Shown here: positions 14,686 to 23,804 of the stretch, in pieces
Position numbering within the stretch: the stretch's first letter is position 1
How the letters are laid out: every line of letters begins with the position of its first letter
Assembly: GCA_943788425.1 (NCBI GenBank)
Contig: CALSQF010000006.1
Span: forward strand, 248,001-312,000
Source of the DNA: an uncultured Planktomarina sp.
GTDB taxonomy: Bacteria > Pseudomonadota > Alphaproteobacteria > Rhodobacterales > Rhodobacteraceae
Direction: 5' to 3'
DNA: 64,000 bases
Made by a program: the position numbers and the translations under genes
The notes under the pieces: model-generated
Told to the model about the DNA's origin: nothing
The model's database searches: none
What the model saw: only the letters and a program-made list of their open reading frames with translations

Positions 14686-15324
14686 ATGAGCCACGACGAT
14701 TTTAATTTCGAACCGATCCGCGGATTGCCTGAAGCATTGCCCGCTGACGAACATATCCTCTGGCAAGGGCGGCCTAACAGCCTGCGGCTGGCCAAGGATG
14801 CTTGGGGCCTCAACTGGGTGGTTGGGTATTTCATCGCCCTGGCGGTGATCCGAGTTATTACCGTATCGGATATGATGAGCCTGACGTCTGCTATGGCGCA
14901 GGGCATTCCGTTTCTAGTGGCTGGCGCGTTGACGGCCTTAATCTTATTTGGGGTGGCAACGGTACAAGCTCGAAGCACGGTATATACGCTTACCAATAAA
15001 CGTGCATGTCTGCGCATCGGTGCTGCGCTGACGATGACATTGAACCTGCCATATGTGTGTATCGGAAATGCACAAGTGGCCTTGAGAAAGTCGGGTTTGG
15101 GCACAATCACTTTTGAGCTCATCGGTGAGACTCGCTTGTCGTATCTAATGACCTGGCCGCATGTGCGCCCATGGCACATGAGCCGCACCCAACCGGCCTT
15201 CCGATCCATACCAGATGCTGAACGGGTCGCAGCCCTTTTTGCAGAGGCCGCCGAGACACGAGTGTCAATGCCGAAGGTCGCTCAGCGCGACTATACCAAA
15301 ACAGACAGCATCGCTGCGGAGTAA
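14686..15324 (+). CDS. puhB: Photosynthetic complex assembly protein PuhB
   Basis: A 212-residue membrane protein needed for efficient RC assembly in Rhodobacter. Helices lie at about residues 42-62 (LNWVVGYFIALAVIRVI) and 75-90 (GIPFLVAGALTALILFGV). A PH-like domain follows (YTLTNKRACLRIGAA). The N-terminal LPADEHILWQGRPN is typical. It follows puhA after the hairpin, and puhC starts 5 bp after its stop. Confidence 0.92.
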   Translation: MSHDDFNFEPIRGLPEALPADEHILWQGRPNSLRLAKDAWGLNWVVGYFIALAVIRVITVSDMMSLTSAMAQGIPFLVAGALTALILFGVATVQARSTVYTLTNKRACLRIGAALTMTLNLPYVCIGNAQVALRKSGLGTITFELIGETRLSYLMTWPHVRPWHMSRTQPAFRSIPDAERVAALFAEAAETRVSMPKVAQRDYTKTDSIAAE

Positions 15325-15329
15325 AGCTC

Positions 15330-15797
15330 ATGCCCACCACCAACTCACTTGCCGCTCAAATGAAACACCGAGATCGGGACATGGTGCCCAAGGTCTTGGT
15401 TCAAGCGATGTTCACTTTGATGATCGCCGCAGTCGTTCTTGTCGCTTATGCCCGGCTTACGGACCGTCCTGTTATTGGCGTGGCCCCACACAGCGATATC
15501 GTGGCGGAAATTCCGATCACTTTGGTGGGTAATAGGAGTGATGGCGTGGCGGTTTTGGACGCGACGGGCAGACAGATTGCCCATTCCAATGATCATAAAT
15601 CTGGGTTTATCGATGTGATTTGGGTCACCACCACGCGCGAACGCATTGTGCACAACGCAGATACGCAAGCGCCCCTGCGCTTGGTGCGCAGAGCAAATGG
15701 GCATGTGGCCATTCTTGACGACACAACCGGCTGGTCGATCGAATTGATCGGATATGGCCAAGACAATGTCGCAGCTTTCGCCAAGCTGATCGACTGA
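15330..15797 (+). CDS. puhC: Photosynthetic complex assembly protein PuhC
   Basis: A 155-residue protein with one N-terminal membrane helix (about residues 24-42, VQAMFTLMIAAVVLVAYARL) and a periplasmic domain. PuhC promotes RC-LH1 assembly in Rhodobacter. A GGAG ribosome site overlaps the end of puhB, 8 bp before the ATG. Sequence conservation is low in this family, so position between puhB and the small orf98 is an important part of the call. Confidence 0.88.
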   Translation: MPTTNSLAAQMKHRDRDMVPKVLVQAMFTLMIAAVVLVAYARLTDRPVIGVAPHSDIVAEIPITLVGNRSDGVAVLDATGRQIAHSNDHKSGFIDVIWVTTTRERIVHNADTQAPLRLVRRANGHVAILDDTTGWSIELIGYGQDNVAAFAKLID

Positions 15798-15813
15798 ACC
15801 AAGGGGACAGAAG

Positions 15814-16110
15814 ATGGGATTATTTACGAGATCAAAAGAGACCGCACCCTGCACCGTGACGATTTCACATCGGTTTGAGGAGCTTTCTGCTCATGTGAAA
15901 TTTAACAATGGTGCCGTGGTGCATCCAGGAGACAGCGTTCAAGTGGAAGGGCCAGAAATCATGGCGCCCTATGGTGTCTGCGTTGAGGAACAACGCATCG
16001 CTACGATCACCCGGGCCTCAAAAATTGAACGGCTCTGGACGCGCTCGACGGGCGATTTTGAATTTATGGAGCTGTGCGAATTTTCTTTTTCGGAGGGAGT
16101 ATTGTCATGA
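15814..16110 (+). CDS. Conserved PGC protein of unknown function (orf98)
   Basis: A 98-residue soluble protein between puhC and acsF with no membrane helix and no catalytic motif I recognise. It has MGLFTRSKE at the start, then a beta-rich centre with [19 protein letters not shown], and ends [15 protein letters not shown] small ORF is often found at this place in Rhodobacterales PGCs. Its stop overlaps the acsF start (ATGA), which suggests it is co-expressed with the cyclase and might assist it. AcsF of this group needs or uses small partners in some lineages, but that link is speculation here. Confidence 0.8.
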   Translation: MGLFTRSKETAPCTVTISHRFEELSAHVKFNNGAVVHPGDSVQVEGPEIMAPYGVCVEEQRIATITRASKIERLWTRSTGDFEFMELCEFSFSEGVLS

Positions 16111-17234
16111 ATGCGCCAACACATTCTGCTTTTGCCAATACCGCTGAAGAGGCAATTGCCGCACAAGATGCGCTTGATGATCCAATGACATCTGAAAAAG
16201 CCACAGAGGTGGCAATGCAAAACACGCTGCTCACGCCGCGCTTTTACACAACTGACTTTGCCGAAATGGATGCGGTTGATGTCAGCTCGGTGCGTGAAGA
16301 CTGGGACCGCTTGATTACGCAAATGAAATCCGATCCGAACAAGGGGCATTTCAAAAAGAATGAAGAGTGGGACACTGTTGATTGGGAGGGGATGGAGCCG
16401 GCGCTGAAGGCGGAGTTCATCGATTTTCTTATTTCATCTTGCACCGCCGAATTCTCTGGCTGCGTTTTGTACAAAGAGATGAAGCGTCGCGGTTCGAATG
16501 AGGACATCACAACCCTGTTTCAATTGATGGCACGGGATGAGGCGCGCCATGCTGGATTTATCAATGATGCACTGCGTGAAGCCGGGGTTCGGGTAAATTT
16601 GGGCTTTTTGACTCAGCAGAAGAAATACACGTATTTCCGCCCAAAATTTATCTATTACGCTACCTATTTATCGGAGAAGATTGGCTATGCCCGCTATATA
16701 ACCATCTACCGGCACCTCGAAGAGAACCCGGAACTGCGGTTTCATCCTATTTTCAAATGGTTTCGCGAGTGGTGCAACGATGAGTTTAGCCATGGGGAAG
16801 CCTTTGCGCTTTTGATGAAATCTGATCCTAAATTGACTGAAAGTTTTGGCAATAAACTGTGGATCAAGTTTTTCCTCACCGCGGTTTATTCCACCATGTG
16901 GGTGCGGGACCATCAGCGGCCGTTGTTTCATGAGGCTCTGGGCGTCGATGTCACCTGGTACGGCCAAGAGGTGTTTCGCAAAACCTCTGAGATATCCAAA
17001 CAAATTTTTCCAATGACATTAGATATCGATCACCCGCGCTGGCGTAAAAACCTCGATCGGATGGAGGCAGCATCTCGGCAAATTGCCGCCGCAAAAGCTC
17101 GTGGGGGCCTGGGTGGTATGATGAGCCGATTGGGCGGAATGGTTAAGGCTGCGACGGCTTTTGTCTCCGTATTCACCATCCCCGCTAAGACCCATAGGGT
17201 TCCGACCAGCACGCGGATGGAGCCGACTTACTGA
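16107..17234 (+). CDS. acsF: Aerobic Mg-protoporphyrin IX monomethyl ester cyclase AcsF
   Basis: A 375-residue diiron oxidative cyclase that forms the isocyclic E ring using O2, giving protochlorophyllide. Diiron ligand motifs are [21 protein letters not shown] and [11 protein letters not shown]. The start at 16107 ([10 protein letters not shown]) overlaps the orf98 stop; a longer frame from 16074 lies inside orf98. The anaerobic radical-SAM cyclase BchE is absent from the window, in keeping with an aerobic phototroph. Confidence 0.96.
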   Translation: MNAPTHSAFANTAEEAIAAQDALDDPMTSEKATEVAMQNTLLTPRFYTTDFAEMDAVDVSSVREDWDRLITQMKSDPNKGHFKKNEEWDTVDWEGMEPALKAEFIDFLISSCTAEFSGCVLYKEMKRRGSNEDITTLFQLMARDEARHAGFINDALREAGVRVNLGFLTQQKKYTYFRPKFIYYATYLSEKIGYARYITIYRHLEENPELRFHPIFKWFREWCNDEFSHGEAFALLMKSDPKLTESFGNKLWIKFFLTAVYSTMWVRDHQRPLFHEALGVDVTWYGQEVFRKTSEISKQIFPMTLDIDHPRWRKNLDRMEAASRQIAAAKARGGLGGMMSRLGGMVKAATAFVSVFTIPAKTHRVPTSTRMEPTY

Positions 17235-18040
17235 TGATCGGATCGCCCTGGATAGCAGCGCTCATCGCAATTTTTTCCTGGTGGTTCTTCACCGGGATTA
17301 TTTTGCTGATTGTGCGGCGCAAGGACGTGGCTGGTGCGACGGCCCATGGGGCGTCTGTCGTATGGGGCGTGCCACTCTTAGCGCTGGGCATTTTCGGAGC
17401 GGTGATCTCCGCCGCCTCTTTGACCGTGGCAAATATCTATATCTCATTTTTCTCAGTCTTGCTCATTTGGGGTTGGATTGAGCTGGCGTTTTTATCTGGG
17501 GTCATCACTGGCCCCTTGCGGAACTCTTGCCCGAAATCGCTTCGGGGCTGGGCCAGATTCCGGAGGGCCTGGCAGACCGTCAGCCACCACGAAGCCCTTT
17601 TGCTCAGCGGCCTGGTTCTCATGGCGTTCATCGCGTTTGATGCAGCAAATCCGCTTGGATTTTGGGCCTATTTTATCCTTTTTGCAGCGCGCATTTCCGC
17701 CAAACTTAATTTGTTTTTTGGCGTGCCGCGCATCAATCTTGAATTCATCCCCCAACCGCTGCTGCACCTCACATCATATTTCAAGCAAGGCCCGGTGACC
17801 ATGGTTTTTGGTCTTGGGATAACTGGGCTTAGTCTGGTCACTGCTGCCCTCGGTTTAGCGCTGTTTTCCGCCAGCACGGTGGAGGCACAGATTGGACATG
17901 CTTTGCTCTTTGCACTGTGTGCTTTGGCCACGCTGGAACATTGGTTGATGGTCATTCCATTGCCCGATGCAAAGCTTTGGCGCTGGATGCTTCCCGCACT
18001 TTCTACGAACACTAAGACAGGACAATCCCATGAACTTTAA
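17234..18040 (+). CDS. puhE: PuhE, DUF3623 membrane protein
   Basis: A 268-residue integral membrane protein with about seven hydrophobic helices, belonging to the PuhE/DUF3623 family. Typical stretches are [16 protein letters not shown] and [19 protein letters not shown]. Loss of PuhE in Rhodobacter alters pigment and RC-LH1 levels, but its biochemical role is not settled. The start ATG shares one base with the acsF TGA (TGATG), and its 3' end overlaps hemA by 11 bp. Confidence 0.92.
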   Translation: MIGSPWIAALIAIFSWWFFTGIILLIVRRKDVAGATAHGASVVWGVPLLALGIFGAVISAASLTVANIYISFFSVLLIWGWIELAFLSGVITGPLRNSCPKSLRGWARFRRAWQTVSHHEALLLSGLVLMAFIAFDAANPLGFWAYFILFAARISAKLNLFFGVPRINLEFIPQPLLHLTSYFKQGPVTMVFGLGITGLSLVTAALGLALFSASTVEAQIGHALLFALCALATLEHWLMVIPLPDAKLWRWMLPALSTNTKTGQSHEL

Positions 18041-19244
18041 CGCCCTTTTTCAAGCTCAAATCGACACGTTGAAATCTGAAGGCAATTATCGCTATTTTGC
18101 CGAATTAGAGCGCAAATGCGGCAAGTTTCCTCATGCAGCCAGTCACCACGGTGGCAAGGTGCAAGACGTGACGGTCTGGTGCTCCAATGATTACCTCGGC
18201 ATGGGACAAAATCCGGTGGTGATTGAGGCGATGTGCGAGGCTGTCACGCGCAGCGGCACCGGCGCCGGCGGCACACGCAATATTTCAGGGACAAATCATG
18301 ATCACCTATTGCTTGAGCGGGAATTGGCAGATCTGCATAACAAAGAAGCAGCCTTGCTGTTCACCTCTGGCTACGTCTCCAATTGGGCGGCGTTGAGCAC
18401 GCTGGGGAGCCGGCTTGAGGGTTGTATCATTTTGAGCGACGCCGGCAATCACGCCTCGATGATTGAGGGCATTCGCCATTCGCGTGCTCAAAAGGTCATT
18501 TGGAACCATAATGATGTGAAAGATCTTGAGGCCAAATTGGCGGCGCTTCCGGCAGATGCGCCAAAAATAGTGGCCTTTGAGTCGGTCTATTCGATGGATG
18601 GGGACATTGCACCAATACGTCAGATTGTTGAAGTGGCGGAGAAATATGGCGCAATGACCTATCTTGATGAGGTCCATGCGGTCGGGCTTTATGGACCACG
18701 GGGCGGAGGGATCGCCGAGCAAGAAGGTTTGATGGATCGGATTACACTGATCGAGGGCACTTTGGGAAAAGCCTATGGCGTGGTTGGGGGATATATCACC
18801 GGATCATCTGTCTTGTGTGATTTCATTCGCAGTTTTGCTTCTGGTTTCATCTTTACGACAGCTTTGCCCCCGGCTGTTGCAGCAGCGGCGCGGGTGTCTA
18901 TCAAGCATTTGAAGACATCCAACAATGAGCGTCAGCGTCAACGTCAACAGGTTGCTAAACTGCGGGCTGGCTTGAGTCGTGCTGGCATTCCACATTTAGA
19001 AAATCAAAGCCACATTGTGCCGGTGATGATTAAAGATCCGGTGAAGACCAAAATGCTCGCAGATTATTTAATGGATGAATGGGGCATCTACGTGCAGCCG
19101 ATCAATTATCCAACCGTTCCAAAAGGCACGGAACGTTTGCGCTTCACCCCATCACCGCTTCATTCAGACGCTGATATTGCCTATTTGGTTGAGGCACTTG
19201 AATCGTTATGGAAGCAATGCGCGATTGCCCATGCGGTTGCTTAA
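18030..19244 (+). CDS. hemA: 5-aminolevulinate synthase HemA
   Basis: A 404-residue PLP enzyme that condenses glycine and succinyl-CoA into 5-aminolevulinate, the committed step of tetrapyrrole synthesis in alphaproteobacteria. The PLP lysine is in [13 protein letters not shown]; substrate motifs include [10 protein letters not shown] and [15 protein letters not shown]. The start at 18030 ([10 protein letters not shown]) lies inside the end of puhE. Placement at the end of the bch-puh operon links precursor supply to pigment demand. It converges with bciA with a 4 bp overlap. Confidence 0.97.
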   Translation: MNFNALFQAQIDTLKSEGNYRYFAELERKCGKFPHAASHHGGKVQDVTVWCSNDYLGMGQNPVVIEAMCEAVTRSGTGAGGTRNISGTNHDHLLLERELADLHNKEAALLFTSGYVSNWAALSTLGSRLEGCIILSDAGNHASMIEGIRHSRAQKVIWNHNDVKDLEAKLAALPADAPKIVAFESVYSMDGDIAPIRQIVEVAEKYGAMTYLDEVHAVGLYGPRGGGIAEQEGLMDRITLIEGTLGKAYGVVGGYITGSSVLCDFIRSFASGFIFTTALPPAVAAAARVSIKHLKTSNNERQRQRQQVAKLRAGLSRAGIPHLENQSHIVPVMIKDPVKTKMLADYLMDEWGIYVQPINYPTVPKGTERLRFTPSPLHSDADIAYLVEALESLWKQCAIAHAVA

Positions 19245-20212
19245 AAGACCGAGTGGTCTCCTCGAGGAACGTCGGCGCCAGAGCGCATGACTTTTGCATA
19301 GTGATCAAACAAATGTTCTGTTCCGGTTGAGGCCGTGTTCTCTTCCGAATAGCCCTGCTCTGGGCCGTTCCAGACCAGCATTGATTCGGTTGCGTAATAT
19401 AGCCCGATTTCGGCGAGATCGGCCTTTCGCTGTGCGACTGGAATCAAGACACCAGCTAGGCGCAACCCGCCGCTGATGATACGCAACAGGGCAACTGGCA
19501 CCCGGCGTAATTTTACAGGTCGCCCCAGTAAACCAAACAGGGCCTGTGCTTGATCGCGCGGCGTGATGGCAGGGCCGGGGCCGCCGATGGGCAGGATTTT
19601 ATTGTGTTTGGCCGGGTTGGTGATGCAATCGACCATGAAATTGCCCAGATCATCGTCGCTGATGGGTTTGCAGGCGGTGAGCTTACCATTCCCAAAGACC
19701 AAAAATGCCTTCCCATTGCGCAGCCGCGGGATTTGACCAGAGAGAGATTTGAAGAAAGCCGTCGGTCGTACGATGGAATAGGTGAGACCCGAGGCCATCA
19801 ATGCTTTTTCGAAGGTGAGCTTGGCGAATTGAAATGGCAGTTTTGGATTTTGGACGCATATTGCCGAGAGCAAAATAAATTGCTTCGCTTGCAACCTTTG
19901 CGCCACCTCTAGAATGTTCATCTGTGCGGTGTGGTCAATTGCCCAGGCATCTGCGCGGCCGCCACTGCGGGAGGCAACGCAGGAGATGACGGCATCGAAC
20001 TGGCCAAGTATTTGCGGCATAGGCTGGGTAATATCGGCATGCAAAGACTGTGCCGCATTGGGCGAACTCTGGCCGTCACGCAGAACGCAGGTGACCATAT
20101 ATCCTGCGCGATGCAGCGCGCGGCACACCCCTTGTCCCGCCGTGCCTGTCGCGCCGAAGAGCAAGACGTTTGGAGTGGGTTTAACTCTCTCGCCAGTCAA
20201 AGAATCCCTCAC
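19241..20212 (-). CDS. bciA: Divinyl (proto)chlorophyllide 8-vinyl reductase BciA
   Basis: A 323-residue NADPH-dependent short-chain/NmrA-type reductase that reduces the C8 vinyl group. The Rossmann motif is [20 protein letters not shown]; downstream are [10 protein letters not shown]-like and [11 protein letters not shown] stretches of the BciA/DVR family. The frame is open up to an ATG at 20263, but that start would overlap hemC by 83 bp; GTG at 20212 gives a 32 bp overlap and a family-like N-terminus. Neither start has a good ribosome site, so the start is uncertain. It is co-oriented with hemC and probably cotranscribed. No bchJ is present in the window. Confidence 0.85.
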   Translation of the reverse strand: MRDSLTGERVKPTPNVLLFGATGTAGQGVCRALHRAGYMVTCVLRDGQSSPNAAQSLHADITQPMPQILGQFDAVISCVASRSGGRADAWAIDHTAQMNILEVAQRLQAKQFILLSAICVQNPKLPFQFAKLTFEKALMASGLTYSIVRPTAFFKSLSGQIPRLRNGKAFLVFGNGKLTACKPISDDDLGNFMVDCITNPAKHNKILPIGGPGPAITPRDQAQALFGLLGRPVKLRRVPVALLRIISGGLRLAGVLIPVAQRKADLAEIGLYYATESMLVWNGPEQGYSEENTASTGTEHLFDHYAKVMRSGADVPRGDHSVF

Positions 20213-21131
20213 CCGCTCGCTCAAGGAGCTTTGCCGCCATTTCTTGCCCGGCTTGCGCGCCATCTTCGATTGGCATGATCATATCGTCCTGAATGGCATC
20301 GGAACCATCGGGCCGAAGCACTTCGCCACGCAGCCTCATCGTGGTGCCCTGAAGTTCAGAAAGCCCGGCAATTGGTGTCTCACAAGAGCCGTCCAATGCT
20401 GCAAGAAATGCGCGCTCCGCAGCCAAACGCTGTCCGGTCTCGTGGTCATGAATAGCGGCGAGCATATCGGCCATGCGCATGTCATTGATGCGCCGCTCAA
20501 TGCCAATGGCTCCCTGCGCCACGGCGGGCAACATGTCGTCCACTTCAATCGCTTGGCGTGGCACCTCTTCCATTTTCAATCGCTTGAGCCCGGCCATGGC
20601 GAGAAAGGTTGCTTCTGCCACTTGATTTTCAAGCTTCTTGAGCCGTGTTTGCAAGTTGCCACGAAATTCTACGATCTGCAGATCTGGGCGCCGCAATTTG
20701 AGTTGTGCCTGACGTCTCAGGCTCGAGGTGCCCACCACTGCACCGGCAGATAAATCGCGCAATGCGCCGCCTGACAGGGAAATAAAGGCATCGCGTACAT
20801 CTTCGCGTGGCAAATAGGTGTCCAACACCAGACCTTCTGGTTGCTGAACCGGCATATCTTTCATGGAATGCACGGCGATGTCGATGGATCCATCCAGCAT
20901 GGCTTGCTCGATTTCGCGCGTGAATAGCCCTTTACCACCAATTTCCTTCAGTGGACGATCGGTGATTCGATCTCCCGTGGTCATGATGACGACAATCTCA
21001 AAGGCGTCCAGTGGCAGGTCAAAAGCCTTGGCCAGACGTGCGCGTGTTTCATAGGCTTGGGCCAGCGCCAAGGGGGAGCCTCGGGTGCCGATATTGAGCG
21101 GGGTCTTCGGAGTGGGTAATGTATAAGTCAT
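20181..21131 (-). CDS. hemC: Porphobilinogen deaminase HemC
   Basis: A 316-residue hydroxymethylbilane synthase that polymerises four porphobilinogens. The dipyrromethane cofactor Cys is in LDGSCETPIAG. Active-site stretches include GTRGSPLALAQA at the N-terminus, MKDMPVQQPEGL, and GTSSLRRQAQL. It is divergent from hemE over 97 bp containing a PpsR palindrome, which suggests that haem/bacteriochlorophyll precursor flow is also under PpsR control. Confidence 0.97.
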   Translation of the reverse strand: MTYTLPTPKTPLNIGTRGSPLALAQAYETRARLAKAFDLPLDAFEIVVIMTTGDRITDRPLKEIGGKGLFTREIEQAMLDGSIDIAVHSMKDMPVQQPEGLVLDTYLPREDVRDAFISLSGGALRDLSAGAVVGTSSLRRQAQLKLRRPDLQIVEFRGNLQTRLKKLENQVAEATFLAMAGLKRLKMEEVPRQAIEVDDMLPAVAQGAIGIERRINDMRMADMLAAIHDHETGQRLAAERAFLAALDGSCETPIAGLSELQGTTMRLRGEVLRPDGSDAIQDDMIMPIEDGAQAGQEMAAKLLERAGEGFFDWRES

Positions 21132-21147
21132 GTCCTATCCCTAAACA

Positions 21148-21165
21148 TGTAAACTTGGCCTGACA
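21148..21165. promoter_or_regulatory. PpsR operator between hemC and hemE
   Basis: Sequence TGTAAACTTGGCCTGACA, an exact TGT-N12-ACA. It lies 17 bp upstream of the hemC start and 64 bp upstream of hemE. It is a single site; no second palindrome was seen nearby. It could repress either or both divergent hem genes. Confidence 0.75.
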
Positions 21166-21228
21166 ACTCTTGCTTCTATGAACTGATGCTGTGCATAATG
21201 TTGCAAAGAAATATCTGGGAATACGACT

Positions 21229-22263
21229 ATGACATCAAGGAAAGTAATCTTGCGCGCTCTGGCAGGAGAAACACTTCCAACGGCTCCTATTTGGATGATG
21301 CGCCAAGCGGGCCGCTATCTTCCCGAATATCGTGCAACCCGCGCGCAAGCCGGCGATTTTCTTTCGCTGTGCTACAACTCAGAATTGGCAGCGGAGGTCA
21401 CTCTTCAACCTATACGGCGCTACGGTTTTGACGCCGCGATATTGTTTGCGGATATTTTGTTGCTGCCCCAGGCTCTGGGTGCGGACCTGTGGTTTGTAAC
21501 AGGGGAAGGCCCGCGTTTGTCGACCGTGACCACGCAAGAAGATTATGCAAAATTGAAACCGGCAACTGACATTCACGCACATCTGGCACCGATTTATAAG
21601 ACAGTGAAAATTTTGTCTGAAGAATTGCCAGAGGCCACTACATTGATAGGATTTGCTGGGTCACCCTGGACGGTGGCGACCTATATGATTGCGGGGCAAG
21701 GCACACCAGACCAAGGACCGGCGCATCGTTTGAAGACTGAAAATCCAGCTGTTTTTGTGGCGTTGATTGATTTGATCACCGAGGGCACAATCCACTACCT
21801 CAGCGCGCAGATTGATGCGGGTGCGGAAGTTGTAAAACTCTTTGACAGCTGGGCCGGATCGCTCAAGGGCGAAGATTTCATGAAATATTCCATCGAGCCC
21901 ATGCGTCGTATCACGGCCACATTAAAGGCCAAATTCCCCAATGTTCCAATCATAGCCTTTCCGCGAGGTGCCGGTGAGAAATATGCAGGTCTGCATCGCT
22001 TGATTGGTGCAGATTGTATTGCTTTTGACGATGGTATCGACGCTCAATGGGTTGCAGATAATTTGCAATCTGCGGGCTGCGTGCAGGGCAATCTTGCCTC
22101 CTCACACATGGTGACGGGTGGGGCGGCGCTGGTCGCCGAAACCAAACGTATTGCAGGCGCCCTATCCAAGGGCCCGCATATCTTTAATTTGGGCCATGGT
22201 ATCACCCCGGATGCGGATCCGGACAATGTTCAATTGATGATAGATACCGTGCGGTCCATGTAA
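21229..22263 (+). CDS. hemE: Uroporphyrinogen decarboxylase HemE
   Basis: A 344-residue enzyme that decarboxylates the four acetates of uroporphyrinogen III to give coproporphyrinogen III. The substrate-binding N-terminal motif is [16 protein letters not shown], and the catalytic Asp lies in [14 protein letters not shown]. Length is normal. It stands alone on its strand, divergent from hemC and convergent with cycA, with a terminator hairpin immediately after the stop. Confidence 0.97.
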   Translation: MTSRKVILRALAGETLPTAPIWMMRQAGRYLPEYRATRAQAGDFLSLCYNSELAAEVTLQPIRRYGFDAAILFADILLLPQALGADLWFVTGEGPRLSTVTTQEDYAKLKPATDIHAHLAPIYKTVKILSEELPEATTLIGFAGSPWTVATYMIAGQGTPDQGPAHRLKTENPAVFVALIDLITEGTIHYLSAQIDAGAEVVKLFDSWAGSLKGEDFMKYSIEPMRRITATLKAKFPNVPIIAFPRGAGEKYAGLHRLIGADCIAFDDGIDAQWVADNLQSAGCVQGNLASSHMVTGGAALVAETKRIAGALSKGPHIFNLGHGITPDADPDNVQLMIDTVRSM

Positions 22264-22264
22264 C

Positions 22265-22292
22265 AAAAAGGCCCTTCAATGTTGAAGGGCCT
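22265..22292 (-). terminator. Rho-independent terminator of cycA
   Basis: A perfect 11 bp inverted repeat, AGGCCCTTCAA and TTGAAGGGCCT, at 22269-22292. On the minus strand it is followed by five T residues (A-run at 22265-22269 on plus), which fits an intrinsic terminator for cycA. It also lies right after the hemE stop and could act on both strands, although the plus side lacks a T-tract. Confidence 0.85.
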
Positions 22293-22318
22293 CAAGTCAT
22301 TCTGGAAATTAGGTCAGG

Positions 22319-22753
22319 CTATTCTGCGACTGACACAAGATAGGCCCAAACATTGGCCTGATCGTCTGCATCTTTCAGCTTGAAGGCCATTTTGGACTTC
22401 GCTTTTTTGTCGTCTAAATATGTCTTTAGAAACTTTTTGGGATCTGCAACGTAGGCGACAAAGTCGGCTTCATTCCAAATCAGGCCTTGAGCGCCAGCGG
22501 CGACCAATGATTTGCCGTACTTTTTGAAATCAGGATGCACGGCTGCCTGGCGGTCATAGATGCCATATAGGTTAGGCGCGTTCCTTCCGCCTTTGACAAT
22601 CACTGTTCCATCATCTGCGACGATCGCGTGACATGCTTTGCATTTCTTAAAAACCGTTTCACCCGCAGCAGCGTCCCCGGATGCGTGGCCGCCCGCAAGC
22701 GCTGGACCGGCTGTCATCAACAATCCCAGTAGGGCCATTTTCATTGTTTTCAT
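22319..22753 (-). CDS. cycA: Cytochrome c2
   Basis: A 144-residue periplasmic class I c-type cytochrome. It has a cleavable signal peptide (MKTMKMALLGLLMTAGPALA), a CKACH haem site at about residue 38, and the sixth-ligand Met in KSKMAFKLKD. It would carry electrons from cytochrome bc1 to the oxidised reaction centre; with no pufC in the puf operon it is the likely direct donor. The ribosome site AAAAGGAG precedes the ATG. It lies within the cluster between hemE and bchG. Confidence 0.95.
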   Translation of the reverse strand: MKTMKMALLGLLMTAGPALAGGHASGDAAAGETVFKKCKACHAIVADDGTVIVKGGRNAPNLYGIYDRQAAVHPDFKKYGKSLVAAGAQGLIWNEADFVAYVADPKKFLKTYLDDKKAKSKMAFKLKDADDQANVWAYLVSVAE

Positions 22754-22849
22754 TCGTTCTCACTCCTTTTCTCAACAAATACCTAGTGTGCTTCTAGTTT
22801 GGGTAAAGACCATTTGTCGCGAGTATTTAACGAAACAGAAACCCGCGTC

Positions 22850-22867
22850 CGTAAATATAACTTTACA
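22850..22867. promoter_or_regulatory. Degenerate PpsR operator upstream of bchG
   Basis: CGTAAATATAACTTTACA matches TGT-N12-ACA except for the first base. Its centre is 35 bp from the perfect site at 22885-22902, so it is a plausible weaker partner site. Confidence 0.5.
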
Positions 22868-22884
22868 CTTGATGTGGAGTTAAG

Positions 22885-22902
22885 TGTAAGTCTAAAATTA
22901 CA
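22885..22902. promoter_or_regulatory. PpsR operator abutting the bchG start codon
   Basis: TGTAAGTCTAAAATTACA, an exact TGT-N12-ACA, ends two bases before the bchG ATG at 22905. It therefore covers the space where a ribosome site would be, and no good Shine-Dalgarno sequence is visible there. Confidence 0.85.
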
Positions 22903-22904
22903 CT

Positions 22905-23804
22905 ATGACAGAATATATTCCCATAGAGCCACGGCGACTGCCTGAGCCGATGGCCATGTTGCGCTTGCTCAAGCCTATCACCTGGTTCCCGCCGATGTGG
23001 GCTTTCTTATGTGGAGTTGTCTCTTCTGGCACCTCTTTTTCGGGCCATTGGGTTTTGATCGTTTTGGGCCTTATTCTTGCGGGTCCTATTGTTTGCGGCA
23101 TGAGTCAGGCGGCAAATGATTGGTGTGATCGGCATGTAGACGCCATCAATGAACCCGATCGTCCCATCCCGTCCGGCCGCATTCCGGGAAAATGGGGATT
23201 GTGGATCGCTTGGGCGATGTCCGTGCTGTCACTTTTGGTTGGATATCAATTGGGGCCTTGGGGATTCTTGGCCACCGTCTTTGGCGTGCTTGCAGCTTGG
23301 GCCTATTCTGCAGAGCCCCTGCGGCTTAAAACTTCTGGCTGGTGGGGGCCCGGTTTGGTGGGGCTTTGCTATGAGGGATTGCCTTGGTTTACTGGAGCGG
23401 CGGTTTTATCGGCTGGCGCTCCCGATTGGCGGATTATTCTTCTAGCAGGACTTTATGCGTTGGGTGCCCATGGGATCATGACATTGAACGACTTTAAGGC
23501 AACCGAAGGGGACCGCCAATTGGGCATTAACTCATTGCCGGTGACGTTGGGTTCCGACCGCGCCGCGCGGCTGGCCTGTTGGATTATGGGCGGGCCCCAA
23601 GGGGCCATAATTGCTCTGTTGATCTTGTGGGAACGGCCTGTGTTCGCGGCAATCATTGCGGTGCTGCTTGCGGCGCAATTCTGGGCGATGCGGGTTATGC
23701 TGACAGATCCGAAGGCGCGTGCGCCATGGTATAACGCTACTGGCGTGTCTATGTATGTCTCGGGCATGATGATCAGCGCCATCGCCGTGCGAGGTTTGCT
23801 ATGA
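22905..23804 (+). CDS. bchG: Bacteriochlorophyll synthase BchG
   Basis: A 299-residue UbiA-family membrane prenyltransferase that attaches geranylgeranyl (or phytyl) diphosphate to bacteriochlorophyllide a. The catalytic Asp-rich motif is NDWCDRHVDAINEPDRPIPS, with a second Asp region at LNDFKATEGD. About eight helices are visible. The N-terminal sequence PRRLPEPMAMLRLLKPITWF fits BchG, which supports ATG 22905 even though a PpsR site sits directly in front. It overlaps bch2 by ATGA. Confidence 0.95.
   Translation: MTEYIPIEPRRLPEPMAMLRLLKPITWFPPMWAFLCGVVSSGTSFSGHWVLIVLGLILAGPIVCGMSQAANDWCDRHVDAINEPDRPIPSGRIPGKWGLWIAWAMSVLSLLVGYQLGPWGFLATVFGVLAAWAYSAEPLRLKTSGWWGPGLVGLCYEGLPWFTGAAVLSAGAPDWRIILLAGLYALGAHGIMTLNDFKATEGDRQLGINSLPVTLGSDRAARLACWIMGGPQGAIIALLILWERPVFAAIIAVLLAAQFWAMRVMLTDPKARAPWYNATGVSMYVSGMMISAIAVRGLL

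Noticed and set aside
19914-20753. Plus-strand ORF of 279 codons over bciA and hemC
   Set aside because: It is antisense to two well-supported genes and encodes no recognisable motifs.
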